Source of the DNA: Pampus argenteus | Taxonomy: Eukaryota; Chordata; Actinopteri; Scombriformes; Stromateidae | Direction: 5' to 3' | DNA length: 64,000 nucleotides | NCBI GenBank assembly: GCA_036937835.1 | Contig: CM072869.1 | Coordinates: 9,584,001-9,648,000 of the forward strand | Shown here: piece by piece, positions 1-18,462 of the stretch | Position numbering within the stretch: position 1 is the stretch's first letter | How the letters are laid out: each line of letters begins with the position of its first letter | Position numbers and translations under genes: made by a program | The notes under the pieces: generated by a model | Databases searched by the model: none | Told to the model about the DNA's origin: nothing | What the model saw: only the letters and a program-made list of their open reading frames with translations

Positions 1-25
1 TCCTGATTATATGGAAGTCCTGAGC
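1..25 (+). ncRNA. snord18: U18 (SNORD18) box C/D snoRNA, 3' part only
   Basis: The window opens inside a U18 copy. Positions 1-25 are identical to the 3' half of the complete copy at 1738-1799, including box D CTGA at 20-23. Box C and the guide lie left of the window edge. It sits in the last but one intron of the functional RPL4 gene, so it should be released from the spliced intron. Confidence 0.7.
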
Positions 26-102
26 GATATAGCAAGCTTAGTACAAAAATTGTAGTTTAAGTTAACTTCACCTGAACAAGGCTGTTTATATTTTCATTAC
101 AG

Positions 103-381
103 CAAGAAGATCAACCGCAGAGTACTGAAGAAGAATCCTCTGAAGAACTTGAGAATAATGCTCAAGCTCAACCCTTATGCCAAGACAGCAAGACGTCATG
201 CTATCCTGAAGCACGACCCTGCCGTAAGAACCATAACATCTCAATGTTGTTCAAAAATTCTATAGTTAATTTGTGATTGTGAATTTGAAATCCTGTTTGG
301 TCTCTATAGATCAAGGCCAAGATGCTGAAACCCAAGAAGAAGCCTGGAAAGAAGGGAGCACCAGCCAAACCCAAGGCATAA
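103..381 (+). CDS. rpl4: RPL4 (60S ribosomal protein L4/uL4), last two coding exons, 5' partial
   Basis: RPL4 is a structural protein of the large ribosomal subunit. Two exons are visible. Exon 103-223 follows a TTACAG acceptor at 101-102 and ends at GCC|GTAAGA; it encodes KKINRRVLKKNPLKNLR and continues through a Lys/Arg-rich stretch to KHDPA. Exon 310-381 follows TATAG at 308-309 and encodes IKAKMLKPKKKPGKKG to the TAA stop at 379-381. The C-terminal tail is short and lysine-rich, apparently shorter than the human tail, as I recall for fish RPL4. The remaining exons lie left of the window. The gene runs tail to tail with MAP2K1. The intron before the first exon carries a U18 snoRNA, as expected for this host gene. 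Family assignment is firm. Confidence 0.93.
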
Positions 382-410
382 ATCTATACACAGACTGGAG
401 TTCAATGATA

Positions 411-416
411 AATAAA
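411..416 (+). terminator. RPL4 poly(A) signal
   Basis: AATAAA lies 29 bases after the RPL4 stop codon, giving a very short 3' UTR typical of ribosomal protein genes. The same hexamer is kept in the duplicated copy at 1947-1952. Confidence 0.7.
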
Positions 417-1284
417 ACGGTGGTTTCAAATGGAAGAGTCAGACCTGTCATTCAAACATTTTAATACACAAGTCTTGCTATTTATTTCATGTAAGACAAT
501 TTAAGATTTAAATCTAAGCTGTAAGGACAGGGGTTAGGGAGGAATATCAAGCACAGGTTAAGTAGCATTTGTCATGCAAATACTTTAATCACTAGAAATT
601 TTTTTTGGCAGCCCTCAATATATTCCTAATAACTTTATTCCATGGTTCATTTCACTTTGCTTGTAGGTTTGTACACCAAATATACAACTGACTGCTCAAC
701 TTAAAAAAACATACTTGTATAAATAATTGTTACCCGCAATATAAATCCAGCCAGAGGACCTTAGAATATGTGGTTAGGAGTACATGGACAGAAAAGGTCT
801 CATTGTTGTACCGTGGTGGTTAAAGACAGGTGGAGGGCTGCAAGGAAGCAGTGCTCCTCAAGTTTGGACTGGAATGACGTGAAAAAGGTAACAAAACTAA
901 AATTATTTTGATCTGTAGTTTAGGTTGTATGAACTATATAGGAATCACTGTCTACATTTAAGTCAACTCAATTTTAAAGGCAGTACTTTGAGCAAGTTTT
1001 ACTAATGAATGAGTAACTTGGGGCTAAAAAGAGCCTCAGATAGTTGCATTACACTTTGGTTAAAGCATGACTGAGGAATATGCCACTGCATCTGTTACCT
1101 GATCCATACCTGTGGAACTAAAACCTCAGGCTAAATGTTTAATTTGACTATAATGAATCCCATCTTGCATGATGTAGTCTTGTGTGGCTTCAGTGATAGT
1201 TGAGTTAATTTTTGTTAAATATATATTTTTAAGAAGCAGTAATTACTGTACAACAGTTTTGTTTAATTATTCTGTATTATGCAG
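417..1284. other. RPL4 downstream region; left copy of the tandem duplication, then unassigned sequence
   Basis: Bases from about 465 to 825 align, with many substitutions and small indels, to about 1980-2405. A stretch near 796-815 is a decayed match to the last codons and stop of MAP2K1 on the minus strand. From about 830 to 1284 no gene or repeat could be supported; the final part should be intron sequence of the duplicated RPL4 copy. Confidence 0.55.
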
Positions 1285-1466
1285 GCATCACTCTGCAGAA
1301 CGTGAACAACCTCCTGAGGCTCGCTTCTGCATCTGGACCGAGAGCGCTTTCCGCAAGCTGGATGAGCTGTACGGCACCTGGGGCAAACCTGCCTCCCTGA
1401 AGGCTGGCTACAAGTGAGTATTTAAAGAGCATGTGCACTGTTGGACAAATAAAACTGAGCAAATTA

Positions 1467-1533
1467 CAGTGATGAGCTTCCACTTCAGGTCCGTGTTTTT
1501 GAAACTATGTGATATTTTACGAAGTTCTGAGTT
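1467..1533 (+). ncRNA. snord18: U18-like (SNORD18) box C/D snoRNA in first pseudogene intron
   Basis: Box C GTGATGA is at 1469-1475 and box D CTGA at 1527-1530. The guide GGTCCGTGTTT ends just before a degenerate D' box (TTGA, 1499-1502). The guide is antisense to the conserved 28S rRNA stretch AAACACGGACC, the known U18 2'-O-methylation target. Human RPL4 introns host U18 copies, which supports the call. The terminal stem is weak. Expression is uncertain because the host copy is a pseudogene. Confidence 0.75.
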
Positions 1534-1737
1534 TTAGCAACACAGTCCTGGTGAATTAACTGTCTCATTATATGAGGAGCCTGATTCTTAATGCCTCTTA
1601 TTTCAGTCTGCCAATGCACAAGATGACCAACACAGATCTGAGCAGGATTCTGAAGAGTGAGGAGATCCAGAAAGCACTTCGCACACCCAAGTACGTGTTT
1701 CTCACATTAAGTTTTGTAACAGTTTTGGCTTTTCATA

Positions 1738-1799
1738 CTATGATGATGTTCCACTTCAGGTCCGTGTTTCTGATTCCTGATTATATGGAAGTCCTGAGC
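1738..1799 (+). ncRNA. snord18: U18 (SNORD18) box C/D snoRNA in second pseudogene intron
   Basis: Box C ATGATGA is at 1740-1746, followed by TTCCACTTCAGGTCCGTGTT and a perfect D' box CTGA at 1770-1773; box D CTGA is at 1794-1797. It shares the guide and its upstream flank with the copy at 1467-1533. Its 3' half is identical to positions 1-25 in the functional RPL4 gene. It lies between intact splice sites (donor at 1691, acceptor ending at 1876). Confidence 0.8.
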
Positions 1800-2383
1800 G
1801 ATATAGCAAGCTTGGTACAAAAATTGTAGTTTAAGTTAACTTCATCTGAACAAGGCTGTTTATATTTTCATTACAGCAAGAAGATCAACCGCAGAGTACT
1901 GAAGAAGAATGATGCCATGATGCTGAAACCCAAGAAGCCTGGAAAGAATAAAACGGTGGTTTCAAAAGGATGAGGCAGACCTGTCATTCAAAAAATTTAT
2001 GAATTTATTTTAAATTTATGATTTGCCATTTATTTCACGTAAGCTAACAAAGATTTGAGTCTGTTGCAGCTGTAAGGACCGGGAATAAGGAGGAATATCA
2101 AGCACACAGGTTCAGCAGCATTTGTCATTTAAATAATTTGATCATTAGAAAAAGATGGCTTTACAGGCAGGCTTCAATATAGCCCAAATAATTTTTCAAT
2201 ACATGATTAATTTAACTTGGCTTGCAGGTTTGTACACTAAATATACAACTACTGATTGCACAACGTTTTTTTCAATCTGATAAATACTTGCTATAAACAC
2301 ATACATTTTACCCATAATACAAATCCAGCCATTAGATGACCTTGGTATACGTTGTTGGTGAGAGCATATGGACAGATCATGTC

Positions 2384-2410
<27 letters not shown>
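1774..2410. repeat. Right copy of tandem duplication (left copy about 1-830)
   Basis: Positions 1775-1905 match 2-132 with only about two substitutions (intron, snoRNA 3' half and exon start). The match continues, much more diverged and after a deletion, through the RPL4 3' UTR and downstream DNA to the MAP2K1 stop. Shared landmarks include GGTTTGTACAC.AAATATACAACT at about 667 and 2228, and AATCCAGCCA at about 744 and 2323. The copies are in direct orientation about 1.7 kb apart. Confidence 0.85.
1953..2383 (-). other. Presumed MAP2K1 3' UTR / convergent RPL4-pseudogene downstream region
   Basis: No ORF of interest. The sequence is the diverged right copy of the RPL4 downstream region. On the minus strand it directly follows the MAP2K1 stop. 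I did not find a strong AATAAA on the minus strand close to the stop, so the 3' end is not placed. Confidence 0.5.
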
Positions 2411-12221
<9,811 letters not shown>

Positions 12222-12470
12222 GTTACACACAAGAAACAAGCTGCAGCGATATGGATGAAAGCCCGACAAGACAAGCAGCTGCTATCAGAGAGATGCACTC
12301 AGCTCAGAAAGAAAACTGACAAACCAGGAAACACAGCACAGCGCTGTCATCAGCTTCAGGGACTGATACTCTTCTTAATGGGTGAATGTGAATGATGATC
12401 CGGGAGATGAAACGTCACAAAAATATTTACATTCATCTTCCGGACAGCATGGCTGTGTGCTTGTGACAGC
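12222..12470 (-). promoter_or_regulatory. Presumed MAP2K1 5' UTR and promoter
   Basis: Immediately upstream of the MAP2K1 start on the minus strand. It contains an ETS-type site (CCGGAAG on the minus strand, 12437-12443) and a CRE-like ACGTCAC at 12412-12418. No TATA box was identified. Inferred from position and motifs. Confidence 0.5.
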
Positions 12471-12828
12471 GCCCCCTCTGTTGGTGACGGCTGGTTACTA
12501 CCGTGCTGTGTCCACTGAGGCCATATCCTGTACTTCAATTTCAATGATGGAGTTACATTCAACAGTCTACAAAAAATTGCATATTCATAGATTTTTTTTG
12601 TAATGAGGTAATTGAACATTTTATTTGAGGAGAAACCATATTAGACACAAATAATGACATATGAAACAGGTCTAAAGACTCAATCTGAGGAGTGCAGAAT
12701 AAGTTATTTCTCAAACAAGGGAAAGGAAAAAGTTTATGAGATGCAACAAATGCTCCTGGATGGTGATAATGATGTACTTGGATCTTCATGCTACATTTCA
12801 GTGACACTATTACAGGTATTACACCTTC

Positions 12829-12843
12829 CCACTAGATGTCAGC
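12829..12843 (+). promoter_or_regulatory. CTCF-like motif
   Basis: CCACTAGATGTCAGC matches the CTCF core consensus CCASYAGRKGGCRSY at 14 of 15 positions. It lies about 600 bases upstream of the MAP2K1 start. Confidence 0.4.
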
Positions 12844-15800
12844 ACCATTCCTGATTTTCAAATCAAGAAGAAGCAGTCAAAAAAGAAAAAAATAAATATT
12901 ACTTTTATCCAGGCAGGGTGTGTGCTATTATATGCAAAGCATGCTTTTAATGCAGCAAATAATAATAACCCACTTTATGTGATTAATTAAATGTAATGGA
13001 AACACACAAATTAACACAACAGATTTCCAATTAAAATGGGATATTTAAACAGACATCATCACATTAGTGATAGAAAGCAATAGAAAATGTAAAGACTTTA
13101 TTGGATAAACATTTATTATTTGTAGCTATTTTTGTTCTTTCTCACCAACCGTTGTGTGTCTGTCAGGATGTTTCTGCCTCAGTTTTATTTATTTCAGCCC
13201 AAAATGTGTCTGATTTCATCTGCAGCAATACCCTCCCCTCTCTAATACTTCCCTTTATACATTTGGTATCTTTAATTATTGTTAATAGTCGTTGTAACTG
13301 CTGAGACAATTAAAAGATAAAGTTGTTTTTTTTTATATTATAAAGTCATTATCAGGTATGACTTTTACAGGAGCTCAGACTTATTCTCCCCATGCTAGAG
13401 ATCATAAACCTCCTCTTTTTTTCTCCTCCAATGCGTTTCAAAAATTCACATGCTTTTGCCATTTCATCAACTTTAGCAGCTTGTAGCATTACAATCTATA
13501 CGTTAAAATGATATTTTATCTGTTTTATGTATAGACAAAAAAACTTGTTGATTTAGTCCAACTATAATTTAGGGTGCATACTGCATCAGCCAGACTGTTT
13601 TGCCCCTGTAGAAAAAACTAATCAGAACTACCAAAGGATGGTTTCGCCTGTCAGACAGGAACCCGTCACCTTGTCCAGTGAATGATGTGTCAGCTGTCAG
13701 CCTAACTGTACCATGTAGATTAGAAATCAAGCATAGCTTGAACCTAGTTGCCATTTTTACGATCTGCTCTGAAGTCTCAACACATTGTCCTGACAGACAC
13801 AAGGCTGCTGAGCCGTGCCTGGTTTACCAAAAAGCATCTTGCTGCCAGAATCATCTTTTTCTTCATAAACCAGGACTGACAGAGAGGAAGGATTGGTCGT
13901 GTCCTGTTTTGCGTCCATGGACAAGGACTGTCTGAATTCTAAGTTGCTTTTGACAAATTGGGTTGTGGGTAGCTGAGCATATCAGACAGTACTGGGCTCC
14001 CACACGGACCATAAAACTTACAGCTCTCAAAAAACATGTTATGTTCACCACATTTAACCTGCGAGAATGCAAGATGTTATTCAAAGCTGTCATGAGGTGT
14101 TGCAGTAATCTAACAGATATTATTAACTTAAATGGCAATTTCACCAAAGGTATATTTATACAGATTTATTCGCCCAAGTTTTGAGATGTTGTCTCGCCCT
14201 CCAGGAGAATGAAATTTCATTTGTGGAGCTGAAAACTGTGAATAATTATATTTAAAGTCCCCCTCCCTTCTAAAATGTGTTTTTGTTTATTGGTACTTCC
14301 CATAGATGTTTAACTTTCACTATGCAGAATGATTTATGTACAGAGTTTGACACAAGTAAATTCATCTACTGAAGGAGGAAAGTTACGCTGCCCGCCATAA
14401 ATTAAGACACGTACTTGCCAGCACATCTAGCTTGGAAGCCAATTGTGGTCTAATAAAAGTGAGATGTGGAAACTTTAGGCCTCCAGTACACATACACTCT
14501 GCTTTTCTATACCTTAATGTTGCTATCGTGATCTATTCTGTACACACATCTAACGGATGTCTGTCTGTTGGGGAAGATGAATCCCTCCTTTGTTCCTCTT
14601 CCTGAAGTTTCTTCTGTTTTTGAGAAGACTTTTCAGTGATGTAGGAGACTTTAAACATTTAACTGCTGGACACAAGATATCAACAATATTGTCATATTGA
14701 TTCTGGATTTTTCATTGCAGTTGAAGGATTAGATGTAATTTAAGATTTAAAAAAAAAGCTAACTATTTCATTACTTTAAACCTTTAATACAGTTGGTTTC
14801 TCTGCTGTCGGCTGATCATTTCAGTGTCTGACTGATGCAACCTACCTCCACCCCATTCACCTCTGATGCCATCTAACAGCCAAACACTCCTCACATATCC
14901 CTTGAAGTTTTCCTGTTGTGTAAATAATATCACATAAATGCACTCAAATGTAATTCATTTGTGTGGACTGACCCTTTAACATGCAAAAAGGAAAGACAAA
15001 CAAGTCAGAAATCAGTACAGAGCAAGTGCACATTAGGGAAGATGGGAATTGAGAATTGCAACACGGGCCACCAACTTACAGTCCAACACTATTGACTCTG
15101 CAGACATCGCTGTTCTCCGTGGGGATGAGACATAAAAGGAACATGCTCAGATGCACAGATCGAGGACAAGTGGCTCTGCTGGAAAACCAGAATATGCTAT
15201 GTCTTCTGATTTGTTGCCTCATCCACCACCACTTTGTTTGGGGAGTTAGGGATTTGTGTTCAGGGATTACAGCAGGCCACAAAGGCAGCTTCTGAAGCAG
15301 CTGATAACAGCAGCCAGTTGCTCTGGCTGTGGAGAAACAGGCCAACAGTTGGGGTCCCTAACATGCAAATCTGTCCAATGACTAAGACAGGAATTTAACC
15401 ACAGGATGGGGTGTATTCATGCACTGGCTGAATATAATTTGGAGTGTTTGAGATTTCCCACAACCGTCTATTAAGATGTAGACATGGCAGACTTCTTTTT
15501 GTTTGAGTTTGTTTTTTCTTGTTTTTTTCTGGTATTTGAATCTTTATAATGTACCGATAAGTAATATGTGTTTTCTCGACAACAGTGACTTGCATACATG
15601 GAGAGAAAACTTACAGAATGCAAATGACAAATCACAGAAGGAAATAAACAAATAATGTCAGATGAAATTTTCTCCAAAAGAGGTAAAACTTTTGTTTGCA
15701 AAATCCTTGAGCAATGTAATGGATTTTTCTGTTCAAATTGAACATAATGTCCCTCAGCAAGTGGCAATGGGAAGGTGGAGCTGTGCCCTTCTGTTTGGGT

Positions 15801-16460
15801 AAGATAACTCAGCAAGCTAATACACATGCAAAGGCAACTCTATCTTCTTTTACTTTTGGGAAGATGTAGTTCATCTGGCGACGGGCCAAAGACGGCACAC
15901 AGAGGACTGCATGCGCTGAATGTGACAAAAAACACCAAAACCTTATCTAAAGTAAGGCAGAATAAGTACTTGTAAATGATTGAGACATGAACACACACAC
16001 ACAAGTGGGATGCACCTCTGAGAGTACTGCAGGTTTGCTGTTGTTGAACAGCACTAGTAACTGCTCCCCAACACTGCAAATTTATAGCAAGCACACATAG
16101 ATAGCATCATCCACCTGAGAGCTATTTGTATGTAGTGGTGAAAAGTAACTAACAGTGCATGTATAATCACAGCTATAGTTACTTTACAAATTAAGATTTT
16201 ACATACAAAACACATGATACATTGTTATAGGTAAATTAGAGCATCTGTCAATTAATTGATTAGTGAAATGACAAAAAACTGATTGACCGTAATTATGATA
16301 ACTGATTAATTGTAATTTTTAATGCCAGGAAATTTACTGTAAAATCAGATAATGACCTTATTTCAGAAAGATTATTGTGTAATATTTAGAGTTATTATTA
16401 CTGGGATTTTAGGGTGTTTTACATGTCACTGAAAAACAACAAAAAATTGAGAGAGAGGGA

Positions 16461-16594
<134 letters not shown>

Positions 16595-16964
16595 CTACCT
16601 TATGCTGCTTGATCTGCTTCAGAGGAGAGGCTGAAATGTTCACCCTTGCAGATAAACATGTAGGATTTAATTATAATAATTATGCTTTTCTGGGCAATTT
16701 ACACACTTTGCCCTCATATAATTTCGAATCTTGCATCCAGGTAGGAGAGGCAGACAGATACTCCTGTGTCGAATTGGAAAAAAGAAAATCTATATTTGCA
16801 TGTGTGCTATCTAAGTTATCCTACAGTTTTTCTATTCGTTGTATATACTTTTTCTTAAATGTAAAATTGCCTTTACTTTTATATTTTATGTTCTATATAT
16901 ACATTTGTATATATATATTTTATTTTATTTTATTTGTTTAATTTAATTTTATATTTGGATAATT

Positions 16965-17056
16965 GGGCTGCTCCAGGACCAGGGGAAACCAATTTCGTTG
17001 CATCCCATGTTTACATGTGTCGTAATGACAATAAAAAATCCTTGAATCCTTGAAAG
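16965..17056 (+). mobile_element. Non-LTR retroposon 3' tail (degenerate)
   Basis: TTTCGTTGCATCCCATGTTT, then GTCGTAATGACAATAAAAAA and a short terminal tandem TCCTTGAATCCTTGAA. This is the layout of fish retroposon 3' ends (TTTCGTTG ... AATGACAATAAA plus short tandem units). The element's body is not recognisable. Confidence 0.5.
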
Positions 17057-17134
17057 ATTGTATAGCGACCTGTTGGTGGTGTCTTTCTAACCTGAGTAAT
17101 TAGTTCCTATAGGAATAATAAAGGTTATGATTAC

Positions 17135-17136
<2 letters not shown>

Positions 17137-17174
<38 letters not shown>

Positions 17175-17184
17175 CGCGTGTGTA
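17137..17184. repeat. (TG)n(CG)n alternating purine-pyrimidine tract
   Basis: TG dinucleotides run into about seven CG dinucleotides (17167-17178) and back to TG. This is a classic Z-DNA-prone sequence directly upstream of the presumed MEGF11 promoter. Confidence 0.95.
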
Positions 17185-17260
17185 GTGATGGTGGTGGGGG
17201 CGCTCGTGACGTCAGTAGAGTTTAAAGTGGGCCGCGCTTCGCTCAGTGAAGGAGAGGAGA
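17185..17260 (+). promoter_or_regulatory. Presumed MEGF11 promoter with full CRE
   Basis: GC-rich stretch in an AT-rich region. It has a perfect palindromic CRE (TGACGTCA, 17207-17214) and a TATA-like TTTAAA at 17221-17226, followed by GGGCCGCGCTTCGC. The start site is inferred to be near 17240-17260. Confidence 0.5.
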
Positions 17261-17468
17261 GAGAAGGAGGAGGAAGCAGCGGCGCTTCCTCTCAACACCT
17301 GACCGTCGCCGTGTGTGAAACATGCTAGTTTCAACTCCAGAAAGCATGAACCCAGTTGCATTTTAGACTTTCACACACATTAACGATGGAAGACCGTCTT
17401 GCACCTTGGACCTGCTGAGATTTTGTTTCCTGAGGGGCGATAACTTTAAATTTTCAAGTCTGCCGAGG
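17245..17468 (+). other. megf11: Presumed MEGF11 noncoding first exon (5' UTR)
   Basis: A GC-rich leader ends at a consensus donor GAGG|GTGAGT at 17468/17469. No long ORF starts here; several short upstream ATGs are present. The next exon should begin at 31196, eight bases before the MEGF11 start codon. The link is inferred from position, donor quality and strand; the left boundary is approximate. Confidence 0.5.
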
Positions 17469-18210
17469 GTGAGTTTGAATGCATTTCCCTGAAAATAGAA
17501 AAAAACAACAACAAACAAACAAACACAAACAGTGACTGGATTTAAACGGCTGAGAAGCCTAATGATGCTGCAGCAGGCTTGTAGTCACCGTCGACACCAT
17601 CTGTGGTCATGAACAGCTTTGCAGGTGTTGTTCAAAGAGATAAATTGCTTTTTTGTTATATTTTTTTGTTTGTGTTGTTGAAGCGGCCCGCAGTAACTTG
17701 GAGGCTCAGTCATTTTGGCATTTGGAAAAGCGCTGCTTGTTTGCTGGTTGATGTGACGAATTGTGCTTTCTATTTAATTAGACTATTGGCGAGTCTACCT
17801 CGTGGAAAATGTGCGTTCTTTGCCAAAGAAAAGGGCTGTATCATCCCGGAGAGTTTTATTCTCTACTGCAGTCATGTTTTTGCTTTTACATGGCACGTAG
17901 TCTGCATGTTCTCCATGCCAGAAAAAACTATTAGTTTAAAGATTTAATAGTCTGTTGTAATGTGATCCATGCTACTAATTTAGAAGTGTTGCATATGCTG
18001 TTGGTCTGAAGTGCATCAGTATAAGTTTTGGTTATTGATTTTCTGCAACACCAATGTCACAATATCAGTATAAAAGTACTTTGTGGGTTTAAGATGATTT
18101 TTTTGTTCTTCAAAGCCATGAATGGGGAGGAAATCCAGCAGTTGCGATGAACATTTTTTAATTAAGTGTGGTATAAATGCTCATATGCAGTGTGTTGTGT
18201 TATTTCTGAG

Positions 18211-18225
18211 CCACTAGATGGCAAC
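18211..18225 (+). promoter_or_regulatory. CTCF-like motif
   Basis: CCACTAGATGGCAAC matches CCASYAGRKGGCRSY at 14 of 15 positions. It lies in MEGF11 intron 1, about 0.75 kb past the presumed first exon. Confidence 0.4.
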
Positions 18226-18420
18226 AGAGTGCAAGCTAAAAGAAGCTGATTAAACTTGCATCAGTCTATTAGTCAATGGGCAGAACTGCACCATGGTTTA
18301 ATAATGGAATCATTACTGCTGTTGATTTTCTTTGTGAAAAAAATAAGAATAAACAGACCAAGAAGCCCTTTTGTAAAAATCAATGATTTTTATCAAATCA
18401 CTGGCAGATACATTAGGGAC

Positions 18421-18462
18421 ACACACACACGCACTCACTCACTCACACTCACACACTCTCAT
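18421..18462. repeat. CA/ACTC-rich low-complexity tract
   Basis: ACACACACACACGCACTCAC and similar units. Confidence 0.85.

Larger units (their letters stand above)
1285..1952 (+). pseudogene. RPL4 partial duplicate pseudogene
   Basis: Three RPL4 exon copies follow one another with splice sites still intact. Segment 1285-1413 encodes ITLQNVNNLLRL, then loses the codons for the PGGHVGR segment (about 22 nt, out of frame) and resumes as FCIWTESAFRKLDELYGTW in another frame. Segment 1607-1690 is an intact exon (LPMHKMTNTDLSRILKSEE onward). Segment 1877 onward starts as KKINRRVLKKN, then jumps over the rest of that exon, the last intron and part of the final exon into MLKPKKPGK, with a short filler, and has also lost the normal stop. 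No exons upstream of these are present. The frameshift and deletions mean it cannot make L4. Its introns carry two U18-like snoRNAs. Confidence 0.88.

Noticed and set aside
1572..1829. 85-codon plus-strand ORF
   Set aside because: It merely joins the intact pseudogene exon 1607-1690 to its intron, including the U18 snoRNA; not a protein.
12469..12485. GCGCCCCCTCTGTTGG as a reverse CTCF site
   Set aside because: Only the GC-rich half of the motif fits; the left half mismatches.
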